Assembly (NCBI RefSeq): GCF_046630445.1 | Contig: NC_092335.1 | Location: forward strand, 34,808,501 to 34,872,500 | Length of the DNA stretch: 64,000 nucleotides | Source of the DNA: Rutidosis leptorrhynchoides | Taxonomy: Eukaryota; Streptophyta; Magnoliopsida; Asterales; Asteraceae | Reading direction: 5' to 3' | In this document: one piece after another, positions 16,437 through 29,604 of the stretch | Layout: the number at the start of each line of letters is the position of its first letter | How positions within the stretch are numbered: the first letter of the stretch is position 1 | Position numbers and translations under genes: made by a program | The notes under the pieces: model-generated | The model's database searches: none | What the model saw: only the letters and a program-made list of their open reading frames with translations | What the model was told of the DNA's origin: nothing

Positions 16437-18800
16437 AATTTCTTGTAATGCCATTTGGTCTCACTAACGCACCGGCGGTGTTCATGGATCTTATGAACCG
16501 CGTGTGCAAACCGTATCTTGACAAATTCGTTATCGTGTTCATCGATGATATATTAGTCTATTCAAAAAGCGAAGAAGAACACGAGGAACACCTCCGACTT
16601 GTGCTTGAACTTTTAAGACAAGAACGACTCTATGCCAAATTCTCCAAGTGTGAATTTTGGTTAAAGGAAGTTCAATTTCTTGGTCATGTTGTAAGTGACC
16701 AAGGTATTAAAGTGGATCCATCGAAAATCGAAGCCATTAGTAAATGGGAGACTCCTACTACACCTACTCACATTCGTCAATTCTTGGGTCTCGCCGGATA
16801 CTACCGTAGATTCATCAAGGATTTTTCTTTGGTTGCTCGTCCTCTAACCGCTTTAACTCACAAGGGAAAGAAATTCAATTGGGCGACCGAACAAGAATCC
16901 GCATTTCAAATCTTGAAAACAAAGCTAACCACCGCTCCTATCTTGTCACTTCCCGAAGGCAATGACGATTTTGTTGTGTATTGCGATGCCTCGAAACATG
17001 GTTTTGGGTGTGTGTTGATGCAACGAACGAAAGTCATTTCTTATGCTTCTCGACAACTCAAAATTCATGAACGAAACTACACGACACATGATTTTGAACT
17101 CGAAGTCGTTGTCTTTGCACTTAAAATGTGGAGACACTATCTTTATGGAACCAAGAGTACTATCTTTACCGATCACAAAAGTCTCCAACACATCTTCGAT
17201 CAAAAGCAACTAAACATGAGACAACGAAGGTGGATTGAAACCTTAAACGATTACGATTGCGAACTTCGTTACCATCCCGGAAAGGCAAATGTAGTAGCCG
17301 ATGCCTTAAGTCGAAAAGAAAGAGCGGTGCCTCTTCGTGTCCGAGCCTTAAACATCACCATCCACACCAACCTTAATAGCCAAATTCGGGTAGCCCAAGA
17401 TGAGGCTCTCAAGGATGAAAACGTTTCACACGAGCTCTTAAACATTCTAGTCTCTCAATTCGAAACTAAGGAAACCGGACTCCGATATTTCGCCGGAAGG
17501 ATTTGGGTGCCTAGTTATGGGGACCTACGAAGCCTTATTTTAGATGAAGCCCATAAGTCACGATACTCGATTCACCCCGGTGCCAATAAGATGTACCACG
17601 ACCTTAAACAACAATATTGGTGGCCGAACATCAAAAGGGACGTAGCTACTTATGTTTCCAAGTGTTTGACATGTTCCAAGGTCAAAGCCGAACACCAAAG
17701 ACCGTCCGGACTACTTCAACAACCCGAGATCCCGCAATGGAAGTGGGAAAGGATAACGATGGATTTTATCACCAAACTACCAAAAACGACGGGCGGTTAT
17801 GATACCATTTGGGTTATTGTTGACCGTCTCACCAAATCCGCACACTTTCTCGCTATGAAAGAAACCGACAAAATGGAGAAACTTGTACAACTTTACATCA
17901 AGGAGATCGTAGCCCGACACGGTGTACCTTTATCGATTATCTCCGACCGAGATGGCCGTTTTGTTTCTAGATTTTGGCGTACCTTGCAAGAAGTGTTGGG
18001 AACGCGTTTAGACATGAGCACCGCATATCATCCTCAAACTGATGGACAAAGCGAACGTACAATTCAAACCTTAGAGGACATGTTACGAGCTTGCGTGGTT
18101 GATTTTGGAAAAGCTTGGGACAAGCACTTACCTCTCGCCAAGTTCTCTTACAACAATAGTTATCACGCGAGTATTAAAGCCGCACCTTTTGAAGCGCTAT
18201 ACGGCCGAAAATGTCGTTCACCTCTTTGTTGGGCCGAGGTAGGCGACGTATAAATCACCGGACCCGAACTCATTCACGAAACCACCGAGAAGATCGTTCA
18301 AATCCGAGATAGACTTCGGACGACCCGGATTCGTCAAAAGTGTTATACCGATAAAAGATGCAACGACCTTGAATTTCAAGTCGGTGACCGCGTAATGTTA
18401 AAAGTCGCACCTTGGAAAGGTGTCATCCGTTTTGGGAAACGCGGGAAGCTAAATCCGCGGTATGTTGGTCCTTTCGAAATCTTGGAGCATATTAGAACCG
18501 TTGCTTATCGTTTAGATCTTCCGCCTCAATTAAACTCCGTCCATCCTACCTTTCATGTATCTAACTTGAAAAAGTGTCTTGCCGAACCCGATATCGTCAT
18601 CCCTCTCGAGGAACTTACTATTGATGACAAACTTCATTTTGTGGAGGAACCGGTTGAAATTGTGGACACCTCCGTCAAGACATTGAAACAAAGCTGAATT
18701 CCGATTGTTAAAGTCCGTTGGAACGCCAAAAGGGGACCCGAGTTTACTTGGGAAAGGCAAGATCAAATGCAAAAGAAATACCCTCATTTATTCCCGATTC
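16437..18800 (+). pseudogene. chromovirus RT (second part), RNase H, integrase, chromodomain-like end (fossil)
   Basis: RT resumes with [20 protein letters not shown] and the catalytic [10 protein letters not shown] (about 16445-16570). RNase H follows ([18 protein letters not shown] and [11 protein letters not shown], about 16970-17320). Integrase has the zinc-binding H-H-C-C region (about 17570-17700, C-L-T-C) and the core with [20 protein letters not shown] and [17 protein letters not shown] (about 17755-18110). The last part ([18 protein letters not shown], then PVEIVD and KVRWNAKRGPEFTWER) is the chromodomain-type tail of Tekay/Del elements. A few breaks exist, so it is a fossil. Confidence 0.88.
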
Positions 18801-18885
18801 TGGAAACGCGAAATTTCGAGGAAGAAACAACGACTACTACGCCTACTTAAATTTCGGGATGAAATTTCTTTTAAGGAGTAGGTAA

Positions 18886-21178
18886 TGTAACATCCCGCCT
18901 TTTTCCGTTTACTTTTCCGTTTAACTATTTAAATCCCGTTATATGTTTATAACCTCTCCCGTTAATACGCGTTTTAAAAATATCTCGTTTAGGTAATTCA
19001 CGCACCCGCAACCGAACTTGAGGGACTAGTTTCACCAGAGTGCCAAAGAGGTGACTAGCATTTGACTAGTCAACCCCCTTCCTCTCACCTTTTTCATTTC
19101 ATTTCTCTTTTTCTTTACTACTTTCCAATTTTCTCTCAAACTCCATATCAAAGAATCATCATCTAAATCCAAGCTAGCGGGTGTCTTGCAAAACAAATTA
19201 CATATTTGGAATCCTTGCAACTTCCTCTTCGATTCCATACCGACTTCATCAAGTTTGGGTAACTTTCTAAAATCACTAGATTTGGTGTTCTTGATGTTTT
19301 GAACTTATAAAGTTGTTAATTAGTGTCTATGGCTCAAGTCTAACATGAATATATGATTTATATGCTCGATTTCGTTATTTGAAGTAACTAGCTTGAGTAT
19401 GAACTTTGGTGTGTTTGATTTGGTTGTTTTAATGTTGTTAAATGTTATAAATGCATGTATTAAATGTATTCCTAGTATCACTAGCTTCAATTTGATGTAT
19501 AGGTTGCTTGAGAAAACTCCATAAACTTGATTAGTGATTTTGGTAAAATTGGGTTAGGGTTTGATAAGCTTGAAATGAATATTTGATGCATTGAATGCCA
19601 TGAATTATTGCTAGTAAGTAGTTAGTTGGATTGTATGCTCGATTACCTACAAAACGGCATGTTGTATGTATGCATTAAATGCCCAAATCATAAATGTGCA
19701 CTTATCAAATTTGAGTATTAAATGTGTGCATTAATTGATCATTTACTTTGGAAAGTCGATTGTTACAAATAACATTTTTGGTTGGTGAAATGTATTTAGT
19801 TGTGTTCTTTGTCAAATTACCTTTCTAACGATATAAGATACGAGTTCTAAGTATTAGCGGTTTGCGAGTTATGCTTGAAAGAGTTTGGAATTGAGACTTG
19901 GACATTTGAGACTGACCAGGTACCAGCTCCCGTGTATTGTCGCGGCGCGACAATCCTGGGTCGCGACGCGGCCTAAGCCGGGGTCAGGTTCTGACCTCCT
20001 TGGTCAAATTATGAAAAATGTTTGGCACCCTATGGACCTCCGATTCACATGAGACTTGTTCTAACATGTTTATATATGAATAAAAACCTCAGAAAAATAG
20101 TTCGGGACCCGACCCGAACGTGTTGACTTTTTCGTTGACTTTGACCGACCAAAGTTTGACTTTTTGTCAAACTTAACCAAATGATTATGCAACCTCCCTA
20201 ACTTGTTTCTATACTTATATCTTGCATGAAATTTGACAATTCGATTTCACATGCTACATAATCGAGTCGTAACGAGTCATAGGACTAATTGAACATCTTT
20301 GACCTATCGTGTTTACCATTATTGATACGACCTATTTGTTTAGGTCAAGACTAGCACTATCCTTCGCACACGTTACCTTGTGAAGTACTTTTCATACGTG
20401 CACTCAAGGTGAGATCATAGTCCCATCTTTCAAACAACTTTTATGCTTTAAACTATGGGATGAGAAACATATACGTATCATACTTTTACACATTGAACAC
20501 AAGTACGAAAACGAACATTCCACGTACGGGTTTGAACGAAAATCCTCAATTCAATTATCATTAGTTACACTTGCAGGGTGTAAACGTGAACTTATATTAT
20601 GTGATCACATGGGCTTGACGAGCCTCATTCGAACGGTTCGCTACCGTTAGCGGATGAAATATAATTTCGGGTCTAGTGTATGTTCTAACACTACGCAAAG
20701 GGTGCAAAACAGTTAAGTTTGATAATTGGGTGCCCGCGAAACAAATAACAACTTTGGAATGCAAATGATTTTGATAATCATATTATATTAAATCTTGTGG
20801 TTCAAATGCAACGTTTACTAAAACACCTATGATTTCACCAACGTTTTCGTTGACAGTTTTCTATATGTTTTCTCAGGTCCTTGAAAGCTACTTGATACAT
20901 GCTTCCGCACTCTTTTTGATACTTGCTTGGATGTCGAGTATACATGCATAGTTGGAGCGTCTTTTGACTACTTTAAATTGTGTCGCATAGGTTTCATTCG
21001 TACGTTAAACTTTGTAATGTAACTAGTCTTTTGAACTACATTTGTAAACTTGAAACATCCTTTTACTTATGAAATGAATGCGACATATTTTGGTCAAACG
21101 TCATAATAAAGACTTATGACCACGCAACGGGACAAAAGTAGTCGGCGCCGTCAAACATGATTTGGTCGGGTCACTACA
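18886..21178 (+). repeat. 3' LTR of the chromovirus
   Basis: Direct repeat of 3031-5331. It follows the purine-rich AAGGAGTAGGTAA and ends GGGTCACTACA. A 17-nt inverted repeat at 19937-19953 (arms TTGTCGC and GCGACAA) marks its GC-rich patch. Confidence 0.95.
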
Positions 21179-22725
21179 ATGTGTAACCCACGAATTAAAA
21201 TTCATTCATATGGTGAATACCTGGTAACCGACCTTAACAAGATGCATATAGAATATCCCCATCATTCCGGGACTCTCATCGGACATGATAAATTCGAAGT
21301 ACTAAAGCATCCGTAACCCAGATGGGGCTCGTTGGGCCAGATAGATCTATCTTTAGGATTCGCGTCAATTAGGGTATATGTTCTCTAATTCTTAGATTAC
21401 CAGACTAAAAAGGGGCATATTCGGTTTAATAATCCAACCATAGAATGTAGTTTTAAGTACTTGTGTCTATTTCGTCAAACATTTATAAAATCAGCGCATG
21501 TATTCTCAGTCCCAAAAATATAAAATCAGCGATGGTCTGCCGGAAACGAGCAGCTTAAGATGGTGTATAGTTTAAGAAGGTGATCGAATATACTAGCAAC
21601 GAATAGGAGTGATGGTAAGGTTGAAGGCAATATGTAGTAGCAAGTAATCGATTATGAATTATCTTGGTGATCAAGTGAGTTTTTAGTAGGTTGCAAAGGT
21701 GTTGGAGTAGAATCAGAAAGGAATACTGTGATGGGTTTTTGAGTCTTGCAATCAAAACACAAGTAGTGGTAATCATCTATGTATGCATAACGTGTATGTA
21801 TATAATAATCATTTATGGTCACAAAAAGTAATCAATTAGGAACATTGAATCAAATGCTAGTTGGCATTTTGGAATTGCTCTGCCGACACTATTCCCTATT
21901 TTATAACACGGACTTGATTTCGTGCTCTATTGCTAAACAGCGACGAGTAAAAAGTCTTCAGAAAAATCTCAATTTTTAATATTAAATATATTTAGTTATT
22001 CTGGTCATTAAATGTTTGAAACCAGATCAAAAAGGTGCGTCTAATATTTATTTTTAGTTCTAAATAAAATGTACGGAGTGGTAAAGCTCAAATCGATAAA
22101 GTAAAAAAAATATTTTTACTAATCTTAAATTTTACATCATCTAATTATGGATCAACGTTTATATTTATTTCATCATGAATTCGTATTTGGACTTGTTTAA
22201 TATTAACCATAAAAATTGACATGTCATTCGAGCTCGCTCCCAACTCAAAATTATATATTTTTTAAAATTAATCAAATAGATTCTAAATATAATATTAATA
22301 AAGCTAAAATTGATATAACTTATTTTCAGATCACCGTTTATTTTAAAATCATATAAGTACATTTTTAACTTGCTTAATATCGATCGAAACATCAAACGAG
22401 TATTACAATTATTTAATATTTATTTTTAATATACTTTTATTTATATATAGATATGTTTTTAAATAATAATTATTATAATATCATATTTCATAACAACAAC
22501 ATTAATATTTCAAATTATACTTCCAATTATTATTTATATATATACACACATATCTATTTACAAATAGTTGTTCGTGAATCGTTGGGAATGGTCGAAGGTC
22601 AATTGAATATATGAAACAGTTCAAAAATTTTTGAGACTTAACATTACAGACTTTGCTTATCGTATTGGAAACATATAAGGATTAAGTTTAAATTTGATCG
22701 GAAATTTCTGGGTCGTCACAGTATC

Positions 22726-23295
22726 AAACACATATTTCGCTACCTTCGAGAAACTGCTGATTTTGGATTATTTTATTCTAACGATTCAAAACAAGATTTA
22801 GTTGGTTATACAGATGCAGGTTATTTATCTGATCCACATAAAGCTAAATCTCAAACTGGATATGTATTCCTAAATGGAAGTACCGCAATATCATGGCGTT
22901 CTCAAAAACAAACACTTGTTGCAACATCATCAAATCATGCCAAAGTGATTGCATTACATGAAGTCACTCGGGAATGTTTTTGGTTGTGATCAATGACACA
23001 AATCATTACTGATTCTTGTAGACTAGAACGCGATAAAATCCTAACAACTATCTATGAAGATAATGCAGCTTGCATAGCACAGATGAAAGAAGGGTATATC
23101 AAAAGTGACCAGACAAAACACATACCTCCTAAATTCTTCTCATACACTCAAGATCTCATTAAGGACAACCAGATTGAAATGAGATATGTTCAATCCAGTA
23201 AAAACTCTGCTGATCTTTTTACCAAAGCACTCCCAACTGCTACTTTTAAAACACACGTTCATAATATTGACATGAGACATGTTCAAAAGATGTAA
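22726..23295 (+). pseudogene. copia RNase H region (fossil)
   Basis: This continues the copia element after the solo LTR: LFYSNDSKQDLVGYTDAGYL, then SQTGYVFLNGSTAISWRSQK and TLVATSSNHAKVIALHE, followed by the C-terminal segment ending DLFTKALPTATFKTHVHNI. This is the standard Ty1/copia RNase H. The frame is degenerate. Confidence 0.9.
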
Positions 23296-23438
23296 CAACT
23301 CAAACGATGTCTACTTGAGGGGGACTCAACTCAATGCTGCACTCTTTTTCCCTTAGCTAAAGTTTTTTTCCCACTGGGTTTTCTTTAGTAAAGTTTTTAA
23401 CGAGGCAGTACTAGTTACTCTCTAATAAAATGTCATCC

Positions 23439-23447
23439 AAGGGGGAG
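23439..23447 (+). other. polypurine tract of the copia element
   Basis: AAGGGGGAG lies immediately before the LTR start TGTTATGATATC, the standard plus-strand primer position. Confidence 0.85.
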
Positions 23448-23581
23448 TGTTATGATATCAAAGTCAATAATGGATGACGAATATTTCAATATTATTACTA
23501 TTTGTACAGTAAATTATTATAGTATAAATATGGAACGATGTAAACTTGTAAACTTGCACTTCTAATATATATATTTCATAT

Positions 23582-23618
<37 letters not shown>

Positions 23619-23640
23619 ATATTTTCTAATAATTATAACA
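23448..23640 (+). repeat. copia 3' LTR (about 193 bp)
   Basis: Starts TGTTATGATATC and ends near AATTATAACA. It has a TATA box (TATAAATA, 23523-23530) and a CT run (23583-23617). The exact end is uncertain because the following 39-bp repeats also end in AATTATAACA, so the LTR could extend to 23679 or 23718. Confidence 0.75.
23523..23530 (+). promoter_or_regulatory. TATA box in the copia LTR
   Basis: TATAAATA lies 75 bases into the LTR, the usual place for the element promoter. Confidence 0.5.
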
Positions 23641-23718
23641 CGTCACTAAAGGTAGTTATAAGGCTACTGAATTATAACACGTCACTAAAGGTAGTTATAA
23701 GCCTACTGAATTATAACA
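23641..23718 (+). repeat. 39-bp tandem repeat, two copies
   Basis: Copies at 23641-23679 and 23680-23718 begin CGTCACTAAAGGTAG and differ at one base. Each ends with the same TTATAACA as the LTR, suggesting duplication by slippage across the LTR end. Confidence 0.85.
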
Positions 23719-24490
23719 CAATTGGTTTAATTTATCCGGATACATTGTAGATAAATGAAAAACTTCATTATTAACCCTTTATATACTAAAACACGTGGTG
23801 TTTTGTGTCATATTAAGCTCCACACATTTTTTAAACGACAAAACAAACAAAATTACAAAACTCCCCCCAAACAATGATACATTTGACAACTTTTCAGGGG
23901 TAAAAAATGTAAGGTTATTATTTTATTGAATAAACTTAAGCAAACTCCACCCAAATTTTTAACAGACCGTATCTGCTCGCTCACCGCGAGTTAAAATTTT
24001 TCGATGTCACCGTTCAACTCGAAATAACTTTACGAACACAACGCAACTACTTATACGCAAAATGGACGTTTTTTAAAAAAAAATACTAAATATTTTGGGC
24101 TATTTTTCGTACATATATACACGTACAATAAACAACTTAAACTAACTACATCATACCGATGGTTCCGTCCCCTTTTTTTACACGATTCTCTCGGCGTTAA
24201 AAACGCACAGGTCATTAGGTATACTAGGTACAACCCACATGTATCCAAACACACCCACAACGCATTTTTAATTCTGTAAACACATAACGCTATGTGAAAT
24301 ATGAATATGCAACCCGAAAGACCCCGCCGCATCGCGTGGGCCGATCCGGAACGAGTTATTTTATATTTATAATCATATTTTTTAAGCTTTTAGTTTTTTT
24401 GTACTTAATATTATTGACCAATAAAAAATCAGTGCAAATGAAACTAGTGCTTTTTGACGCTTGAATTATCAATTTCAAACATGCCTTATG
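23719..24490. other. no gene seen; possible worn Helitron-like end
   Basis: A+T-rich sequence with no supportable reading frame. Near 24322-24345 a GC-rich stretch (CCCCGCCGCATCGCGTGGG) resembles the hairpins near 3' ends of some plant Helitrons, but no clean CTRR end or matching head was found. Confidence 0.3.
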
Positions 24491-24499
24491 GCCACGATA

Positions 24500-24797
24500 C
24501 AGTTGTAGTTCAGCTGGTAGTAGCTTGCCTCTTTTAGCGAGAAGTCAGTAGCTATTCTCCATTTGACTGCAACATTACACTCAATGTTATCCATGACCTG
24601 AAGTATCCACCATGTTGCTTTTCGCTTAATGCGAGGGCAGCGGGAAGGGGGTATCTATCGGCAATGTCCTCAGATTGGTTCGAGTTTCCTTCAGGGCAGT
24701 AGTTGTGGGCGTGTTATGCAACTACATGAGATGAACGTGTTGGTGGTTATGTTCCTTCTTGGTAATCCCAAACCGATATAAATAAATAAAAAAACAC
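24500..24797 (+). mobile_element. possible tRNA-derived SINE
   Basis: A perfect Pol III box A match, TAGTTCAGCTGG (24506-24517), opens a GC-richer 300-bp segment ending in an A-rich tail (TATAAATAAATAAAAAAA). A box-B-like GGTTCGAGTTTCC lies at 24677-24689, farther away than usual, and a degenerate box B could lie near 24545-24560. Flanking direct repeats were not found. A worn SINE is the best reading, but it is not proven. Confidence 0.4.
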
Positions 24798-24935
24798 ATG
24801 ATGCACCAATTTGCGTACATCTAATAAAAATATTTGAACTACCTGAATATAAAGAGGAAAACCGTTTACCACATTCTACCATTTATTTATTTGTTTATTA
24901 TGTGTTTTCAACACAAATTAAAATCGTTGAATTAA

Positions 24936-27033
24936 GACCATTCACAGTGGTGACGGGGTGATGTGGCGTGATGGAGTGTTTTTCTGGGGCATAGTACTGA
25001 TTTGGTAAAGGTGATGGCGTGATGGCGTGATTGAGTTTATAGTGGTGGGTGTGATGGTTTTGTGATGAGTTAAATTGGTCCCACCATTTTAATTTAATTT
25101 TCATTTAGTTTGATTTATTTTTTTAACTTGTTTATTTTTTATATAAAAATAATACATATTAAATAATAAAAATTTATAAAAACATACTTAAATTAATAAA
25201 AAGCAAACCATTACAATTTATTAAAGTCCTAAAAATTAAAAAGTACGATAATTTAAAAATCCTAATACAATTACTTTATTAAATTCCTAAAACTTAAAAC
25301 GTAATTCATAATATAAATTACTCGTCGTCACTTGAAAGCTCGATATAATCTTTGTATTTCTCGGCCATCTTTTTCTTGAACTTTAAAGCGGATTTCCTTT
25401 CTTTCGGATCGGCGATTTCTTCTAAATTAAGTTTAAATAATTTTATGACCTCCACTGCAGATCTTGTTCGTTCTTCCTTTACAATTTAATCCATAATGTT
25501 GTTTCGCCTCTCCACTTCTTTTTCCTTATTGTCTGACCATTTCGAAGCCAACTCGTCGAATCTTGAAGAGTTCGTACCACGTGATGAAGTACCCGCATCA
25601 GACGAACCAGATTTTTTAACAGCCTTTTTTGATCGTTCTCTTCCCATTGGCCGTTGAATCTCATCTGCTCCAAATAGCTCCTGAAGGTTGCTTAACTGAT
25701 CTTCCCCGAGATAGACTATCTGGTTTTAACCAACCACATCATCGTCTTCATCTTCGAGTTAAAGTTGTGAACCTCTTCTTCTACGCACACCACTTCCACC
25801 AATTGCAGGTGGTGTATACCACTTCGGCTTCCTCTTCAAGAATTCCCAAACATCCTTGTAAGCCCATGGCTTTGATGCTCGTTCTTGCCATTTTTGCACC
25901 GTTAAATTATACACGTCATCTTCTTTTCGACCACTACGCCTTGGGTTACGTTCTTGTTCATTGTATAAGGCAGTAAAATCTTTGCACGCCTTATCCATAT
26001 GACGCCATTTTCCACTTAACTGATCGTCATTTCATAAAAAACCTTGATCGTTACTGTTAAACTTATTACGAATTCTAGTCCAAAAAGTCGGGCCTCTTTG
26101 TGAGTTACCATGAACACCATCTTGCGAGCAATCAATCCAACATGACGCCAACCAAATTTCTTCGCTTGGAGTCCACAATTTTTTATGTTGTGGTTCTTTC
26201 GCAACCTCTTTGCCTTTTCGTTTATGACTTGAACGCACCCGAACTTGTGGTTCTTGACTTCCACCACGGACTTCATCTACATCTTCGTTATCTAAAGGTG
26301 TAAAAGTTTGTTGTGTTTGTGTCCATGGTTGCGTATTTGGAAGTTGAAATGGTATAACACCGGGTTGCGAGTAATTGGAAAATTGTGATGGTAATTGTTG
26401 TTGATAAGGTTGATGAAATTGTTGTTGGAAGTTTTGGTGTTGTTGTTGAAGTTGTTGGTGTTGTTGTTGTTGATGTAGAAATTGAGAAAAAAACAATGGA
26501 TTATTGAAATCATTAAAAAGATTATGTTGTGAAACATTACCAACGGGTCGAGTACCCAGAACATTTTGTGGGGAATTTGAGCTCGAACCGGGAGTATTAG
26601 GTAACCCGAAGTTGTATAAATTACCATAACCGGGCTCATTATTTTCGGGATTTTGAGACATTGTTTAAGAAAGTGGGAATATCAGAGAGTGTTTAGTAAG
26701 TAATAAGTGGAAGTGGTGTGAAAGTGTTGTGAGAAATGAGATGATTATTTATAGAGGTGGGTAAATTTTATTATTTATAAAATTTATGTTTTCATTTAAT
26801 AATTAAATTGGGCAACGGATTTAATTTGGGTAACGGATACATTTGCAGCAAGGCAACGGATACCTTGCAACTTTTTCTTGCAACCAGCCAATCAAAATCG
26901 ATCATCTCCTCCATCACCATCCGTGATCCAGCCATCGCGCCAGGTCCAAAATCCCTCCATCACACCGCACAGGGGCGCGATGGAGGCGCCATCGAGCTCA
27001 TCACGATCTGGTAACGCTGCATTGCAAATGGTC
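24936..27033 (-). mobile_element. PIF/Harbinger derivative carrying ORF1 only
   Basis: The ends are imperfect inverted repeats, GACCATTCACAGTGG on the left and GACCATTTGCAATGC on the right (reverse complement), flanked by TAA (24933-24935 and 27034-27036), the TWA target of PIF/Harbinger. At 2.1 kb it carries only the Myb/SANT-type ORF1 on the minus strand; no DDE transposase is present. It must therefore have been moved by a transposase supplied elsewhere. Confidence 0.82.
25318..26661 (-). pseudogene. Harbinger ORF1, Myb/SANT (NAM-associated) DNA-binding protein, decayed
   Basis: The frame runs about 447 codons from the ATG of MSQNPENNEPGYGN at 26661 to a terminal YIELSSDDE. The N-terminal third is a Gln-rich low-complexity tract, followed by a basic patch (KRKGKEVAKEPQHKK). 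Next comes the Myb/SANT-like segment with WTPSEEIWLASCWIDCSQ and GPTFWTRIRNKFN, then LSGKWRHMDKACKDF and KWQERASKPWAYKDVWEFLK. The C-terminal region (SSRFDELASKWSDNKE) resembles the NAM-associated domain of plant Harbinger ORF1 proteins, often labelled GST T3-like. In active pairs ORF1 helps transposase bind the ends. Four in-frame stops (one near 26032, three between 25758 and 25480) and no frameshift make it a recent pseudogene. Confidence 0.82.
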
Positions 27034-28086
27034 TAATTGTAATAAATACCATATATAATCTTTTTTGTAAGGGAATTATATGATATGCTAAAATCAATAA
27101 TAGTATACATATATGTTTTATATATACATCTAGTTCACTTTTAAATTCGTGAAACTGAAAAAATCTATAATCTATCTATCTATCTATAGATTCTATTAAA
27201 ACACTAACATGATGATGTCATAAATAGACATTTTTTCTTTATAAATAAAAAACAAAATAAAAAAGAAAAAATTTGAGATGGGGTTAGTGATGTCATTAAA
27301 AATAATTAATATATTTAAATAATTACTTTATTACATCCGACATTTTTGACTGCTTCCTTTTCATTCTAAACCCTAACGTCAATCCCTTCGCACACGGCAC
27401 GCCTCTTTTCAAATTAGGGTTCACTCATTCTTCGTATGCTTTTTCTTTCATCTCCATAGCAAGTCCTCTTTCATCAAAACCCTAAAAACACACTCAAGAC
27501 CATCATCTCGCCTAAACTTAAACTGTCGATCACTTTTTAATTCAAGATTTGGCGGTGCTTCTTCACATATTTTTTCTTTCTCAAATTGTTGTAAGTCTTC
27601 ATTTGTTTTTAAATTTCTACTATCTACTACTCCGTAACCGTAGAAATTAAAATTATAAGTTTTCATAATTTCTTTATTCTTCTCAATAGTTAGGTAGTTT
27701 CAGGATTTCATTTTGTATATTAATTTATAGTTTGCGATTATAATTTTTATGTTAATTTGTTGGATTCATGCGTAGAATTGATTTTTTATGATGTTAATTT
27801 TGTATTCATTAAATCAATAGTGTATTGCACAACTTTTTAAATCACAACCCTAACATATGTGTTGGATTTGATTACAGAAATTGGGATTTAATGTTCACAT
27901 ATTCTATAGAAGTTCACAGGTTTTGTATAATGTTATCTGATTTAGTGAAACTCGATTCTCCAACTTGTAAGCTTATTTGTTTTTGTCTATTCTTGATACT
28001 ATGACCTGTAAGGTTATGATCATATAAAGATCATTTTATGATACTGTTATATTCTGATATGTGAATCTTTCTGTGTTATAGTTTGA

Positions 28087-28376
28087 CCAGTTGCAGTGAG
28101 ATTGAAACCTCAAAATAGCAACAAATCGGTAGCAGCTGCCGATTTTGCAAATTGTGTACCAGAGGTGTGCAACATCATACATCTCATACGTTATATATGC
28201 TCCAAAGGTAAATTGAGCTACAATTTTACTATTAATATTATTTGTTGTTTGGAGTTTAGACACTGGATTTTGTGTTCATATTAAACTGCTTAATTACGAA
28301 AGAACAGTTAGGGCTCAGATACCTATTATTTTGATGAGGTGCTCACTGAGTTTGCATCCTAGAACCGAGTTTATAA
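28087..28376 (+). pseudogene. captured fragment of an armadillo-repeat kinesin (KIN-UA/ARK-like)
   Basis: Two short exon-like blocks match the start of the motor domain of plant armadillo-repeat kinesins as I remember it. The first (28087-28164) reads PVAVRLKPQNSNKSVAAADF, like the family's VAVRLRPRNAEE then ADADFADCVEL. The second (about 28311-28376) reads SDTYYFDEVLTEFAS, a stop, then NRVYK, like SDTYEFDEVLTEFASQKRVYE. An intron-like stretch separates them. A stop stands in place of the Gln codon, the ATP-binding loop is absent, and only a few dozen residues are retained, so this is a non-functional fragment. Confidence 0.65.
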
Positions 28377-29604
28377 AGTACACTACTGTTTATGCTTTTA
28401 TCTGATAAAAATTCTTATTATTTTATATCTGCTTTTTAGTTGATATTTTTGGCGAATGTCATGATGATGATTAGTTAGGTTAGGTTAGGTATCAACTTTT
28501 GAAGAAGATAAATCAAACCAGCAACTTTGACTTATCCTCATTTCAACACATAAGTCTTTTTTTTTTTTTGGGATATTTTGGGTGATGTTCATGGGTTGGA
28601 AACTTTGGTGGAAGGTAAGGAACAATATTAAGATGTTTGAGATGAAAGATTGGGTCAAAATCGTGCATTGTGCAATATATGGTGATTTATTAATCTCACT
28701 TACTTTGACTAATGTACTTAGTATTGGTTAATTTGGAGACGAAGCATGTATTCAGTTTATAATTCGAATCTATGTGAGTTCGAGACAGGACTGGTACCTG
28801 TTCTCTGGTTTATTTTGATAGTCGACTCTATGGTCAAGAGAAGTATATTGTGGTTGAATGTGAAAGCAGAAAATGTAAGTTAATGATGTTTTGTAGTTTT
28901 GACTTTATTAATGTTCTTTTATAATATGTTGATTGTTCTTTTATACTATGTTCTTTTATTAGTGTTCTTTTATAATATGTTGATTGTTATAAAAGAATTG
29001 TCTTTTCTCTATTCTTTGGTCTTTACTTAACGGGATATTTATTTAGGATATTTATTTATGCCAAATTCATTTTGTACTACAGTGTCAAAGTTATTCATAA
29101 AGATATGAGGTTTTTAATGGAAGTGCTTTTGATTTTCTACATTTACTGCTTATTTGTTGTATGTGGGGGTTAACTTTGATGAAGAATGACTTTGTGATGA
29201 AGGTGTAGTGATCAGTGGGATTCTGGTCAAGTTGTTACCATCAAAATTATGCATTAAAGCAATCTATTGTTTCCTACATTTCATTTTTCTACCATCATCA
29301 TCATCCATGCTTGCTTCTCAAGACCAATTTGTTTGCTGTATTCATAGCCCTAATGATTTTTTTGTTGTATGTCGATAATTATGAGAATTATCTTACGGAT
29401 GCCAAACAACATACTTAGAACTCTCCCGTAGTCCAGTGAGTTCCTTTTTGATCATATACATTCGTTTACGCCTTTCGTGTGGGTTGGAACTTACACGACA
29501 AGAAAATTTGCTACCTTAGTACTTAATGTTAGAGTTTCGACCGCCATTTTCCGGGGGCCTTAATTTCTACAAGAATGTAAGTGTGGTTATATTCATATAT
29601 CATT

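Noticed and set aside
23583-23617. CT run as a GAGA-type promoter element
   Set aside because: A simple microsatellite in a dead copia LTR; no evidence of regulation.
28471-28490. Telomere-like TTAGG repeats
   Set aside because: Only three units; plant telomeres use TTTAGGG.
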